From Flavisolibacter nicotianae (lineage in GTDB: Bacteria > Bacteroidota > Bacteroidia > Chitinophagales > Chitinophagaceae), in NCBI RefSeq assembly GCF_003628535.1, contig NZ_RBCI01000001.1, positions 310,001 to 374,000 on the forward strand: a stretch of 64,000 nt of DNA. The letters are read 5' to 3'. Below, piece by piece: positions 1 to 8,021 of the stretch (position 1 is its first letter; every line of letters begins with the position of its first letter). The notes beneath the pieces are model-generated. The model made no database searches. It worked only from the letters and a program-made list of their open reading frames with translations, and had not been told where the DNA came from. The position numbers and the translations under genes were made by a program.

Positions 1-632
1 TGCTGCAAGCGGAAATAAGGCGAACGAAACAGATCCCCTGAAGTCAAGGGCACGTAGCCAATTTGGATTTGCCCGTTCACTTCACGGGCCACTTTTACCG
101 TATCGCGTTTGCCGGATTCCGTTACATCGCCGGCCATGCCCAGGGCCTCCAGCAAGGTAATCCTCTCCGTTGGGATCGAAAATGTGCCTGGCGACTTTAC
201 CTCACCCAAAACCGTGACCCGGTAATTTAAAAACCGCACGATCACCGAAGGGCTGTTCAGGACATTTGACAATTTTTCCCGGACCTGCTGGGCCAGTTCT
301 GTTTTTGTCAGCCCCTCCACGTGCAGCAGACCGATGCGGGGGTATTCGATATTGCCTTTCTCGTCCACCAAAAACCCGGTTGTGGAAGCGGAACCGCCCT
401 GCGCGGCCGTTTCCGGCAGGTTGTAGGGAATATCTGTACGGGGATCGGCGCTTAAACTATAGACCTTAATAGAAAGAAGATCGTTTTTTTGGATCCGGGG
501 CTCGGCCAGGTTGATCAGTGCCCGCTGCGAGGTATCAATCAGCTGCAAATAGCTGGTCATAGCTGATTTTTGGCTTTTGCACGACAGCAGGAAAAGTGCA
601 AAGAACAGAACCGGAAAGGGGAAAAAGCGCAT
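1..632 (-). CDS. Wza-like polysaccharide export lipoprotein (partial)
   Basis: Translated from an ATG at 630-632, the reading frame stays open to the window edge, so the C-terminus is missing. The N-terminus is a lipoprotein signal: a hydrophobic run (FPFPVLFFALFLLSC) ending in an LLSC lipobox. After it comes a polysaccharide biosynthesis/export domain with the segments RIQKNDLLSIKVYSL, GFLVDEKGNIEYPRIG and GLTKTELAQQVREKL, then a SLBB-like start (YRVTVLGEVKSPGTFSIP). The family forms the outer-membrane export channel for capsule or exopolysaccharide. It begins 5 bp after the stop of the upstream UpxY-like gene, so the two are almost certainly cotranscribed. The family assignment is firm; which polysaccharide is exported cannot be told. 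Confidence 0.9.
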   Translation of the reverse strand, partial: MRFFPFPVLFFALFLLSCKSQKSAMTSYLQLIDTSQRALINLAEPRIQKNDLLSIKVYSLSADPRTDIPYNLPETAAQGGSASTTGFLVDEKGNIEYPRIGLLHVEGLTKTELAQQVREKLSNVLNSPSVIVRFLNYRVTVLGEVKSPGTFSIPTERITLLEALGMAGDVTESGKRDTVKVAREVNGQIQIGYVPLTSGDLFRSPYFRLQ

Positions 633-637
633 GTTTA

Positions 638-1102
638 TCATTTATCAGTCGTTGTTTCGATATGTTCAGATTGAGACAGACGGGGAACCAGCAAAAGGTC
701 CAGGCCTTCGATCCACAGGGAAGGGGCCTTGTGTTTTCCCTGCTCTGCCGGCGTCCCCCCGTTTTGCAAATTCACCGCTTTTACCACATCAACTGCCGGG
801 TGGGCATGCTGAAACTTGCGGATGTTGTTGATGAGTTTTTCTTTCACCAGGACAGGCTTGCCGCTTCGGTACACAAAATTCACCACCCCGTCGGTTAAAC
901 GTACAAGGGTGCGCTGTTCCTGGGCCACTTTCACAAAAACATAAGATTTCAGGATAGGCTTTTCCACGGTTTTCAGGCGATCGCTCCACTGGTGCTTTAA
1001 CCGGAGCACCGGGCAAAAAGCATCGATACCTTTTTGTACAAGCAGCCGAACCACTTTTTTCTCCCAGCGGGATCTCGTTTTGATGACAAACCAATTGTTC
1101 AT
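638..1102 (-). CDS. UpxY-like NusG-family antiterminator
   Basis: A 154-residue protein starting MNNWFVIKTRSRWEKKV, the classic NGN-domain opening of NusG paralogues that Bacteroidota place first in capsule operons (UpxY family). The NGN core continues through KSYVFVKV and the FVYRSGKPVLVKEKLI segment to about residue 100. The last 50 residues, where a KOW domain is expected, are poorly conserved: a possible remnant is NGGTPAEQGK, but the usual GPxxGxxG pattern is absent. UpxY proteins let RNA polymerase read through long polysaccharide operons. The downstream gene is the Wza-like exporter 5 bp away, which supports that role here. Whether the degenerate C-terminus still contacts ribosome or S10 is open. 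Confidence 0.85.
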   Translation of the reverse strand: MNNWFVIKTRSRWEKKVVRLLVQKGIDAFCPVLRLKHQWSDRLKTVEKPILKSYVFVKVAQEQRTLVRLTDGVVNFVYRSGKPVLVKEKLINNIRKFQHAHPAVDVVKAVNLQNGGTPAEQGKHKAPSLWIEGLDLLLVPRLSQSEHIETTTDK

Positions 1103-1170
1103 ATAGCGGCAAGGCTTCGCCCCCCTCAGTCACGTGTGAATTGCAACCGGGTGGCCTGGTTAAGGCGGTG

Positions 1171-1178
1171 CAAATATA
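1171..1178 (-). promoter_or_regulatory. Bacteroidota -7 box upstream of the UpxY-like gene
   Basis: On the minus strand the sequence TATATTTG matches the Bacteroidota sigma-ABfr -7 consensus TAnnTTTG exactly and lies about 68 bases before the UpxY-like start. A convincing -33 TTTG at 17-23 bp is not seen; the nearest lies about 26 bp away. It implies a short leader for the polysaccharide operon, separate from the acetyltransferase gene upstream. Confidence 0.45.
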
Positions 1179-1241
1179 GGGTGGTCGTGTGAGTGTAAAA
1201 ACAGCAAAATGAGCAGAAAATGAAGGCGTTATTTATAAAAA

Positions 1242-1814
1242 CTAAATCGACTGTACTCGGTTGTCTATCAGCCGATAGCGTTCCCCAGTACCAGGGCAGG
1301 CAGCCGTGTCGCCGGCAAAATGAAGAGAATGGCCGGCCTTGCTTATCCATCCCCGCTGCTCGGCCGGGTTGCCATAGACCATGGCAAACGGGGGTACATT
1401 TTTCGTCACCACGCTGCCGGCTCCTACCAGCGCATACGCACCAATTTCCACTCCGCAAACGATTGTGGCGTTGGCCCCAATGGAAGCACCTTTCCGTACA
1501 ACGGTGGGTTTGAACTCCTGCTTCCGCTCAATAAAACTGCGGGGGTTGATCACATTGGTAAAGACCATGGAAGGACCGAGGAAAACGTCATCTTCCACCA
1601 GCACACCGTTGTACACCGATACATTGTTTTGAATTTTCACGCCGTTGCCGATCCGGGTATTGTTGTCCACGAACACATTTTGCCCCAGGATACAGTTGCT
1701 CCCAATCTCGGCACGGGGCATGATATGGCAGAAATGCCAGATTTTGGTTCCGGCGCCAATGACGGCTCCCGCATCGACGATGGCGGTGGGGTGCTGAAAG
1801 AATTGCTCGTTCAT
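1242..1814 (-). CDS. WbpD/WlbB-type sugar N-acetyltransferase (left-handed beta-helix)
   Basis: 190 residues from the ATG at 1812-1814 ([20 protein letters not shown]). The protein is made of hexapeptide repeats typical of LbH acyltransferases ([41 protein letters not shown]), with [34 protein letters not shown] and the closing VYGNPAE motif. This pattern fits UDP-2-acetamido-3-amino-2,3-dideoxyglucuronate-type N-acetyltransferases that use acetyl-CoA to modify nucleotide sugars for surface polysaccharide. A longer in-frame extension upstream exists but crosses the divergent membrane acyltransferase gene and is not protein-like, so the ATG at 1814 is preferred. It probably belongs to the same polysaccharide locus as the two genes downstream, 139 bp away, though it may have its own transcript. 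The exact sugar substrate is not determined. Confidence 0.85.
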   Translation of the reverse strand: MNEQFFQHPTAIVDAGAVIGAGTKIWHFCHIMPRAEIGSNCILGQNVFVDNNTRIGNGVKIQNNVSVYNGVLVEDDVFLGPSMVFTNVINPRSFIERKQEFKPTVVRKGASIGANATIVCGVEIGAYALVGAGSVVTKNVPPFAMVYGNPAEQRGWISKAGHSLHFAGDTAACPGTGERYRLIDNRVQSI

Positions 1815-1862
1815 GGCGGACGAAAGTAAGACTTCGCTACATTTAAGGTAAATCTGTCTGCT

Positions 1863-3089
1863 TTGAAACAACGCTATTACTCCCTGGATGTCTTTCGCGG
1901 GGCTACCGTGTGCCTGATGATTCTGGTGAACAACCCCGGAAGCTGGGGCCATATTTATGGTCCCTTGGAACATGCTCCCTGGCATGGACTGACACCCACC
2001 GACCTGGTTTTCCCCTTCTTTCTTTTTGCCGTGGGCAATGCCATGGCTTTTGTCATGCCCCGGCTCGAAGCGGCCGGCGACGCCAGTTTTTGGAAAAAAG
2101 TGATTCGCCGCACCCTGCTCATTTTCGGTATTGGCCTTTTCCTGAACTGGTGGCCTTTTCTGCGCTGGCAAAACGATGCGCTGGCGGCGAATGGCTGGAC
2201 CTGGGTCAATACCGAAGGAAAAGTGGTTGGGGTACGGATCCTGGGCGTATTGCAACGCATTGCCCTCTGCTATTTTTTTGCCTCCGTCATTGTCTATTAT
2301 CTCAAAGCAAGAGGTGCGTTCCTGGCCGGCCTGATCATTCTCCTGCTTTATTGGCTCCTTTGCTACACCCTCGGCAACCCGGCCGATCCTTATAGCATGA
2401 CGGGCTATTTTGGGAATGCCGTCGACATGGCCGTCCTGCACGAGCCGCACATGTATCATGGCGAAGGCATCGCGTTCGACCCCGAAGGACTAATGAGTAC
2501 CCTGCCTGCCATTGTGCAGGTCATCTTTGGATATCTCGTGGGCGACTATATCCTGAAACGGACAAAACTTGCCATTGCGGCGGAGAACCCCGAGGCCAAA
2601 CAGGCGATCAGCCCCCTCTATCAAATTCTTACCGGTCTTTTTATTTCTGCCGTGGCTTACCTGGTGGCCGGCTATATCTGGAGCCTCAGCTTTCCTGTCA
2701 ATAAAAAGATCTGGACCAGTTCGTATGTGCTGGTCACCACAGGACTGGCAACCGCCATCCTTTCCACCCTTATCTATTTTATTGAAGTGAAAGGACTGCG
2801 TGCCTGGTGGACCCGCTTTTTCGATGTCTTTGGCAAGAACGCCCTGTTTGTGTTTGCACTGAGCGCCTTTCTGCCAAAAGGTTTCCGGCTGTTGCGCATA
2901 CCCAACGGCGTGGATGCCAAAGGCGCAACGGTTTACACCAATCCCTGGAATTTTTTGTACGACAAAGTGTACAAGGCTGTTCCCGGCGACCCGCGTATCG
3001 GTTCGCTGCTCTTTGCCCTCACCATCATCACGTTTATGTGGCTGATCTGCTACTGGCTCGACAAAAAAAGAATTTACATCAAGGTATAG
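1863..3089 (+). CDS. HGSNAT-like (DUF5009) membrane acyltransferase
   Basis: 408 residues starting with a TTG codon ([12 protein letters not shown]). The family opens with exactly this RxxSLDxFRG motif and no in-frame ATG precedes it, so the unusual start is well supported. The motif is followed by the [10 protein letters not shown] and [19 protein letters not shown] segments. About ten hydrophobic spans follow; the loop [25 protein letters not shown] carries the conserved histidines and the DPEG signature. The family is related to heparan-alpha-glucosaminide N-acetyltransferase, which moves an acetyl group across a membrane onto an amino sugar; in Bacteroidota the substrate is unknown. It is divergent from the LbH acetyltransferase with only 48 bp between starts, so the two may share a control region. 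Confidence 0.88.
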   Translation: MKQRYYSLDVFRGATVCLMILVNNPGSWGHIYGPLEHAPWHGLTPTDLVFPFFLFAVGNAMAFVMPRLEAAGDASFWKKVIRRTLLIFGIGLFLNWWPFLRWQNDALAANGWTWVNTEGKVVGVRILGVLQRIALCYFFASVIVYYLKARGAFLAGLIILLLYWLLCYTLGNPADPYSMTGYFGNAVDMAVLHEPHMYHGEGIAFDPEGLMSTLPAIVQVIFGYLVGDYILKRTKLAIAAENPEAKQAISPLYQILTGLFISAVAYLVAGYIWSLSFPVNKKIWTSSYVLVTTGLATAILSTLIYFIEVKGLRAWWTRFFDVFGKNALFVFALSAFLPKGFRLLRIPNGVDAKGATVYTNPWNFLYDKVYKAVPGDPRIGSLLFALTIITFMWLICYWLDKKRIYIKV

Positions 3090-3240
3090 CGTAAACGCCT
3101 TTCATGGTGGAAGCGTTTACCCGACGGCAGATGAGGGATGACAGGAGAAAGCAAAACAATAGTTTTTTCTACCGACTGTTTTATTGGAATGCAAGTAAAA
3201 GATGGTGAAAAATTTTGCAGCGAAAGCCATCATAAAATAA

Positions 3241-3268
3241 AAAAGTCGTTCTTTCCAGAACGACTTTT
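3241..3268. terminator. Bidirectional intrinsic terminator
   Basis: A perfect 12-bp stem (AAAAGTCGTTCT / AGAACGACTTTT) with a TTCC loop is flanked by A and T runs on both sides. It lies between the convergent membrane acyltransferase (+) and rtcB (-) and can serve both. Confidence 0.85.
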
Positions 3269-3301
3269 TGTTTCACGTCTTGCATGGTAAGTGAGGCCAT
3301 G

Positions 3302-4753
3302 TTACTCTCCCATGATCACATCGGATTTACCCTTCTTCCACTGCTTTGGCTGCGCACCGTCCATCTTCACAATCTTTGGATGAAAGACACCGACGGTCTC
3401 TACCAACTCTTTTTGGGCTTTCATCACTTCGTGAATGTCTTTGTAGGCAAACGGCGCCTCATCCAACCCGCCACCCAGGAGTTTGACGCCTTGTTTCGCT
3501 AACGCTTCGTTCAGCTCTTTGTGGGTTACAGTTTTCAAGGCAGCCGTTCGGCTCATCTTTCTCCCGGCCCCGTGCGAAGCCGAATTCACCGACGACAGGT
3601 CCCCTTTGCCTTTGACAATAAAACCCGGTGCAGCCATGGAACCGGGAATGATTCCCAGCACACCGTTCGCTGCAGGCGTTGCACCTTTCCGGTGCACAAT
3701 CACATCCCTGCCTTCCCATTTTTCTTTCCAGGCAAAGTTGTGGTGGTTCTCGACCCTCTTCAACGGCCTGCGTCCCAACTGCCTCGCAATCTTATCATGA
3801 ATCACCTCGTGACAGGCGGATGCATAATCACCGGCCAGATTCATCGCCATCCAGTATTCAATACCCTCCTGTTCATCCAGCGATAACCAGGCAAGGTTCA
3901 CTGCATCGCCAGGCAGCCGGCGTTTTTCTTTCGCCAGTTTGGTATAATGGTTCGCCACGTTCGCACCCAGGGCTCTCGAACCGGAGTGCGACAACAGGCC
4001 CACGTAGCTTCCGGCTTCAATGCCCAGCACCGTGTCTTTTTCTGTTACGTCAACGACGCCCCACTCCACAAAATGGTTGCCCGAACCAGAAGATCCCAGT
4101 TGCTTCCAGGCACGTGCCTGCAACCCTTTCAGCAAACCCAGTTCATCGAACTCTTTGCGGTACATCACTTCATGGTCGGAAGGCTTTTGAAACAGGCCCC
4201 CGCTCCCGAACAAGGTCGCTTCGTTCAATTCACGGGCAAAATAATGCTCCCTGTCTCTTAGTTCTTTCGGGTTGATATCAAAAACGGAAAGACACATCCG
4301 GCAACCGATATCGACACCAACACCGTAGGGGATAACCGCATTCTCTGTTGCCAGCACGCCACCGATCGGCAGGCCATACCCGTGATGTGCATCGGGCATC
4401 AGGGCACCGGCAACAGCCACGGGCAATTTTGCCGCGGTGTACATTTGGTGCAGGGCGCCCTGCTCAATGCCGTCCGCACCGAACACGTTAAACGGAATAC
4501 CTTTTTCCGCCAGCGGGAGTTCATCACCGCCAACTTTCGGCTTTGGCAGCAGCGCTTCCGCAATTTTATCCAGCACACCGTCATGCGCATACTGGTTGGG
4601 GCTTTGCAAAATGCTACGCAAGACCTCCAGCGCATCTTCTTTGGAAAGGTGCCTGTAATTTTTTTCCATGATGTTCATTGCAATCGAGATCACCGGCCCT
4701 TCGGGATAACCGATCCTGCGCAATTCTTTACCGGTTAATTTTAATTTTGCCAT
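3302..4753 (-). CDS. rtcB: RtcB-family RNA-splicing ligase
   Basis: 483 residues, the full length of the family. RtcB joins 2',3'-cyclic phosphate or 3'-phosphate RNA ends to 5'-OH ends using GTP and Mn2+. Visible motifs in order: PDAHHGYGLPIGGV, the metal-binding GVDIGCRM with its cysteine, GSGNHFVEW, LLSHSGSR, VHRKGATPA, and SHGAGRKMSR near the C-terminus, which holds the histidine that is guanylylated. All metal and nucleotide motifs are present, so it should be active. It follows an AAA ATPase gene with an 88-bp gap on the same strand, a likely two-gene unit. No archease or RtcA/RtcR gene is next to it. Confidence 0.95.
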   Translation of the reverse strand: MAKLKLTGKELRRIGYPEGPVISIAMNIMEKNYRHLSKEDALEVLRSILQSPNQYAHDGVLDKIAEALLPKPKVGGDELPLAEKGIPFNVFGADGIEQGALHQMYTAAKLPVAVAGALMPDAHHGYGLPIGGVLATENAVIPYGVGVDIGCRMCLSVFDINPKELRDREHYFARELNEATLFGSGGLFQKPSDHEVMYRKEFDELGLLKGLQARAWKQLGSSGSGNHFVEWGVVDVTEKDTVLGIEAGSYVGLLSHSGSRALGANVANHYTKLAKEKRRLPGDAVNLAWLSLDEQEGIEYWMAMNLAGDYASACHEVIHDKIARQLGRRPLKRVENHHNFAWKEKWEGRDVIVHRKGATPAANGVLGIIPGSMAAPGFIVKGKGDLSSVNSASHGAGRKMSRTAALKTVTHKELNEALAKQGVKLLGGGLDEAPFAYKDIHEVMKAQKELVETVGVFHPKIVKMDGAQPKQWKKGKSDVIMGE

Positions 4754-4841
4754 ATACTCATTTTTTTATGATACGGGCTGCAACGCTCCGATTGGTCTTC
4801 CGTTGCGTCGCAATCCGTTCATCGTTCTGTACTTCTTATCA

Positions 4842-5912
4842 TCAATTTTGCAAAACAGATCTTCTGAAGCCAATAATTTCCACCTGTTTTGTTTCGAACG
4901 CCTTTTCGTTCTGACTGCTGATCTCAGCCACCGTCATTGGCTCTGTAATGATCCGGTCAAATCCGAAATGGTCGCTCAGTCGTTGTGCCTTTTCCACGCC
5001 AAGTTTTTTGAAGGCATACTTGGCAATCAATCGTCCTTTCCGCATCAGCGCATCATCAACCATTGTGAGCGGACTGTTGAACGTACAGATTAGCTGTACA
5101 TTCAAAAAGTCAGCCAGTAAGCCATCCGAAATATTCAAAAGATTGGAAACAGATGATGTGCCTGCCGCTCTCCGGTCCATGATGATGTTCTCCGCATCTT
5201 CAATGATCACCACCGTGTTCGGGTTATCGATCAGCAGGTCAATAAAATCCGGATCCATCAGGTTTGCGGCCACATTGGGCGAAAGAAAAAGAACTCTTTT
5301 CTTCACCTTGCCAACCAGGTAACGCAAATAGGTTGTTTTGCCGGTTCCCGGCAGGCCATGCAGGAGGATAATTCCTTTGTCCTTCTTTTGATTCAGCCGT
5401 TTTTGAATGATGGCATCCACCTCTTTGAAATCATCGTCATAAAACAAGTCCAGGTCGAGCTTTGTCCGTTTGATCTCCATCGCTTTTAACTCCAGGCCAT
5501 AGCTTCCTTTGACAATCAGGTTTATTTCCAAAGGCATTCGCTTTTTTCTCTCCTTGAATCGGCCCATCAGTGCCGTGCAGTGCTGAATAAATGCGTCCTG
5601 TTTTCCATCGTGAAGAATTTCGCAATAACCCTTCATCTCCACAACACAATTGTTGCTGAGAACAAACACCGTTTCGTCAAACTGGTACTTCTTGTTTTCT
5701 TTTTTGAACCAACGGTACTGGTACTCCGAAACGATCAGTCCGGCAAATGTTGCCTTGAACGCCTTATAAGCTTCTTCACCTTCAATGTTCCCGATAAAAT
5801 GCACGCTGGGCAAATGGTTGAAACGGTATAAGTACAAGGACCTGCTGTTCAGAAAACGTTGTGCAAAAACAGCGTTTGCATCAATCGTTCGCTGATGGTT
5901 TAAATTGTCCAT
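4842..5912 (-). CDS. AAA-family ATPase upstream of rtcB
   Basis: 356 residues from the ATG at 5910-5912; a TTG start at 5933 would add seven residues. The first ~150 residues are an uncharacterised domain. The C-terminal half is a compact AAA module: Walker A GLPGTGKTT (about 186-194), Walker B VVIIEDAE, an RRAAGTSSVSNLLNISDG segment like the BCS1/FtsH-type pore-helix region, and an asparagine sensor in CTFNSPL. No membrane segment or protease domain is seen, so it is probably a cytosolic remodelling ATPase. It lies 88 bp upstream of rtcB on the same strand, which suggests a link with RNA repair, but no known RtcB partner has this architecture to my knowledge. Function unknown. Confidence 0.85.
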   Translation of the reverse strand: MDNLNHQRTIDANAVFAQRFLNSRSLYLYRFNHLPSVHFIGNIEGEEAYKAFKATFAGLIVSEYQYRWFKKENKKYQFDETVFVLSNNCVVEMKGYCEILHDGKQDAFIQHCTALMGRFKERKKRMPLEINLIVKGSYGLELKAMEIKRTKLDLDLFYDDDFKEVDAIIQKRLNQKKDKGIILLHGLPGTGKTTYLRYLVGKVKKRVLFLSPNVAANLMDPDFIDLLIDNPNTVVIIEDAENIIMDRRAAGTSSVSNLLNISDGLLADFLNVQLICTFNSPLTMVDDALMRKGRLIAKYAFKKLGVEKAQRLSDHFGFDRIITEPMTVAEISSQNEKAFETKQVEIIGFRRSVLQN

Positions 5913-6037
5913 AAAATGGTTTGAAAGATTCAATCAATCCTTGCTGTTGTTTTCACCGAAACAGTTTTCTGTTTCAGCACAAGAAAAAAGAGAATCGCTT
6001 AAAAAAATAAAATGTTGTAAAAAATTGCCGGAACAAA

Positions 6038-6061
6038 AAGCCCCGCAATGGAGCGGGGCTT
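6038..6061 (-). terminator. Intrinsic terminator of the candidate small transcript
   Basis: Read on the minus strand, AAGCCCCGC and GCGGGGCTT pair around a 6-base loop and run into TTTTTGTTCC. The T run is on the minus side only, so it ends minus-strand transcription before the AAA ATPase gene. Confidence 0.75.
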
Positions 6062-6083
6062 GCACATTCGTTTTGGTTTAAAA

Positions 6084-6170
6084 CTAGCTATCTGCAGCAC
6101 ATGCCCCGCGAAAAAAACAGCCCTTCCGGCGAAGTTTTTTTTGATCGATATGAAACAAATGGCGCAGCAT
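6084..6170 (-). CDS. Candidate 28-residue basic peptide
   Basis: An ATG-TAG frame of 28 codons that lies wholly inside the candidate short transcript. Its start is about 18 bases after the predicted transcription start. The product begins MLRHLFHIDQKKLRRKGC and ends CAADS; it is basic with two cysteines and no clear membrane span. There is no family I recognise. The position between promoter and terminator is suggestive, but so short a frame can arise by chance. Confidence 0.3.
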   Translation of the reverse strand: MLRHLFHIDQKKLRRKGCFFRGACAADS

Positions 6171-6192
6171 GGTGAATAATTTTTTAGAGCCA

Positions 6193-6225
6193 CAAAAATA
6201 AACGTCCTTTTTTGAATGCAACAAA
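6193..6225 (-). promoter_or_regulatory. Bacteroidota promoter of the candidate small transcript
   Basis: Minus strand: TTTG (6225-6222), 21-bp spacer, then TATTTTTG (6200-6193), matching TTTG-N17-23-TAnnTTTG. Transcription would start near 6188. Confidence 0.55.
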
Positions 6226-6328
6226 TCTTACATGAAAAATATTTTTGCAGCATGCGTGCAAACATGCATGGCCGTTATTTTACTTCAACAGGATTGGTGC
6301 ACTTTCCTACATTTGACGAAACCTTCTT

Positions 6329-6763
6329 ATGAACCCCACCATTGCAACTGAACAGGAAGCCGCTGCCGCCATGTTATTTTCCTGCGTGATGTACAAACAC
6401 AAGAATCTCACCCAATCACAAATCGACCAGCTTTCCCGCATCGTTGTTCTTTGTTCGAAGTTCAAAGGAACGGACTTGAATGAACTGACCGTGAAAGCCA
6501 TCTCGCTTCAAAAAGAGCTGGATACAAAATCGATCATCGAGCAAAGTGCGCCCTTGATCACAGAAGAATTTCGCGAAACGCTTTTTGCCATGATTTGCGA
6601 AGTGATCACGAACAACGGCACCATCGATGAAAAAGAAAGCGAAGTGCTTGGCATGGTGGCCTTGTTCCTAAACATCCCGGTCGAACGCATGCGAATCATC
6701 CTGACTGCTTTTCTTATCCGGAACAAATGGAATGTGCAGGTGATTGAAGAAATGCACGGTTAA
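6329..6763 (+). CDS. TerB-like helical protein
   Basis: 144 residues, all predicted helix, no signal peptide. The second half (ICEVITNNGTIDEKESEVLGMVA) has the acidic NGxIDExExxxL pattern seen in TerB-type domains, where such acidic residues can bind divalent metal; the first half looks like a diverged copy of the same helical unit. TerB-like domains occur in tellurite/stress-response and membrane-associated systems, but no other Ter gene is here. It ends 11 bp from the convergent radical SAM gene. A function beyond a likely TerB fold cannot be given. Confidence 0.6.
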   Translation: MNPTIATEQEAAAAMLFSCVMYKHKNLTQSQIDQLSRIVVLCSKFKGTDLNELTVKAISLQKELDTKSIIEQSAPLITEEFRETLFAMICEVITNNGTIDEKESEVLGMVALFLNIPVERMRIILTAFLIRNKWNVQVIEEMHG

Positions 6764-6774
6764 CGTTCTGCTCA

Positions 6775-7890
6775 TTAAAACAATTTTCCCTGCTCACCCG
6801 GCCGTCTGAATTGGGAACAGTCCAATCCCAACCGCTCGTGGCGCAAGCCATATTTTTTCGTGAACGTGTTGTATTGATCGGCCACCAGTTTTGCGATGTT
6901 GCCTTCGCCCCGCATCCGTCTTCCAAACTGGCTGTCGTTTACTTTGCCGCCATGGCTTTCTTCAATGAAATGCCAGACCTTGTCGGCACGGTCGGGAAAG
7001 TTTTTGTGCAGCCAGTCGTGGAAAAGAAACTTGACGGCGCCATTTAACCGAATGAAGGTGTACGCAGAAAAAACAGCGCCGGCCTCGCTGGCCGCTTTGA
7101 TAATGCCAGGCATTTCCTGATCGTTCAGTCCAGGGATCACCGGTCCCAGCATCACGCCGGTTTGCACACCGGCCCTGCTCAAGGCTTCCAGTGTACGCAG
7201 CCGCTGTGCAGACGTCGTGGTTCGCGGTTCCATGACCCGGCGAAGGTCTTCATTCATCGAGGTGATCGTCATCAGCACGGAAACAATGCGCTTCCCTGCC
7301 ATCTCCTGCAAGAGGTCTTTGTCGCGCAGGATGCCGGCGTTCTTGGTGATGATGCCAACGGGCTGGTTGAATTCGTTGCAGACCTCCAGCAAGGCTCTTG
7401 ACAGGCGAAAGCGTTTTTCAGCCGGTTGATAGCAATCGGTGTTGCCGCTCATGCTGATGGGCACGCAGTCCCATTTGGGATGTTGCAGGAACTTGCGCAG
7501 CAGTTTGGGCGCCTCTTTTTTTACCAGGATCTTGCTTTCAAAATCAAGGCCTGCACTGTAGCCCCAGTATTCAAACGAATTACGGGCATAACAATAAATG
7601 CAGCCGTGTTCACAGCCCTGGTACGGGTTCATGCTGTAAAACATCCCCACGTCCGGGCTGTCTACCTTGTTCACAATGCTCTTTGCCGACACATCGATGT
7701 ATTGTGTTCGCACGTCTTCCTCTATCCATTCGTCGATGGCTTCGATGTGCTCCCTTGCGGTTGACGTTTTCTCGAAGCTGTTGCGTGTGTTGAACTGTGC
7801 CCCACGCCCTTTTTTATACTCCTCTTCACCTTCCTTTTCGTTTCCCAGGTGACCCAAATGCTTTTTCGTCCGTAAAATATGGTCTGCCAT
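6775..7890 (-). CDS. PA0069-type radical SAM protein with C-terminal QGKLF
   Basis: 371 residues. The N-terminus contains the KGRGAQFNTRNSFE segment typical of the PA0069/Rv2578c subfamily, followed by the radical SAM cluster motif CEHGCIYC (Cys93, Cys97, Cys100), then YAR and a TIM-barrel fold distantly like spore photoproduct lyase. Members are SAM enzymes of unconfirmed reaction; a nucleic-acid substrate has been suggested from the resemblance to SplB. The last five residues are QGKLF, a good match to the beta-clamp binding pentapeptide. The neighbours (SRAP, 2H-like, UmuD/C) are damage-response genes, and two also end near QGxLF, so a role at replication or repair sites is a reasonable inference. 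Confidence 0.88.
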   Translation of the reverse strand: MADHILRTKKHLGHLGNEKEGEEEYKKGRGAQFNTRNSFEKTSTAREHIEAIDEWIEEDVRTQYIDVSAKSIVNKVDSPDVGMFYSMNPYQGCEHGCIYCYARNSFEYWGYSAGLDFESKILVKKEAPKLLRKFLQHPKWDCVPISMSGNTDCYQPAEKRFRLSRALLEVCNEFNQPVGIITKNAGILRDKDLLQEMAGKRIVSVLMTITSMNEDLRRVMEPRTTTSAQRLRTLEALSRAGVQTGVMLGPVIPGLNDQEMPGIIKAASEAGAVFSAYTFIRLNGAVKFLFHDWLHKNFPDRADKVWHFIEESHGGKVNDSQFGRRMRGEGNIAKLVADQYNTFTKKYGLRHERLGLDCSQFRRPGEQGKLF

Positions 7891-7926
7891 AGCTGGTTTG
7901 GTTTACATACCCCTTCAATCCCAAAT

Positions 7927-8016
7927 CCATTCGCACAATCATTATCCCATTATCAAATTATCCTATTATCGAATTCTCACATTACCCCATTTTCCTATTT
8001 TCACATTTTCAAATTA
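7927..8016. repeat. AT-rich CACATT/AAATTAT short-period repeat
   Basis: A degenerate repeat of units such as CATTATC, AAATTAT and CACATTTTC fills the gap before the SRAP gene. The last 15 bases (8002-8016) recur exactly at 26149-26163, next to the batC gene. No promoter box could be picked out within it. Confidence 0.5.
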
Positions 8017-8021
8017 GCGCC

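Larger units (their letters stand above)
6033..6188 (-). ncRNA. Candidate small RNA or micro-mRNA
   Basis: On the minus strand a full Bacteroidota promoter (-33 TTTG, 21-bp spacer, TATTTTTG) is followed about 155 bases later by a strong GC hairpin with a T run. No annotated gene lies between. The segment therefore looks like a discrete short transcript upstream of the AAA ATPase gene. It may be a regulatory RNA or may serve a 28-codon ORF (6084-6170). Boundaries are inferred from the promoter and terminator only. Confidence 0.5.

Noticed and set aside
1815-2459. In-frame N-terminal extension of the LbH acetyltransferase on the minus strand
   Set aside because: It lies fully opposite the HGSNAT-like gene and has no family similarity; the family start is MNEQFF at 1814.
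5999-6265. 88-codon minus-strand frame across the small-RNA region
   Set aside because: It spans both the promoter and the terminator of the candidate small transcript, which is not compatible with one gene.
7927-8016. CRISPR array
   Set aside because: The short-period AT-rich units lack constant-length repeats and unique spacers of 25-40 bp; no cas gene is in the window.
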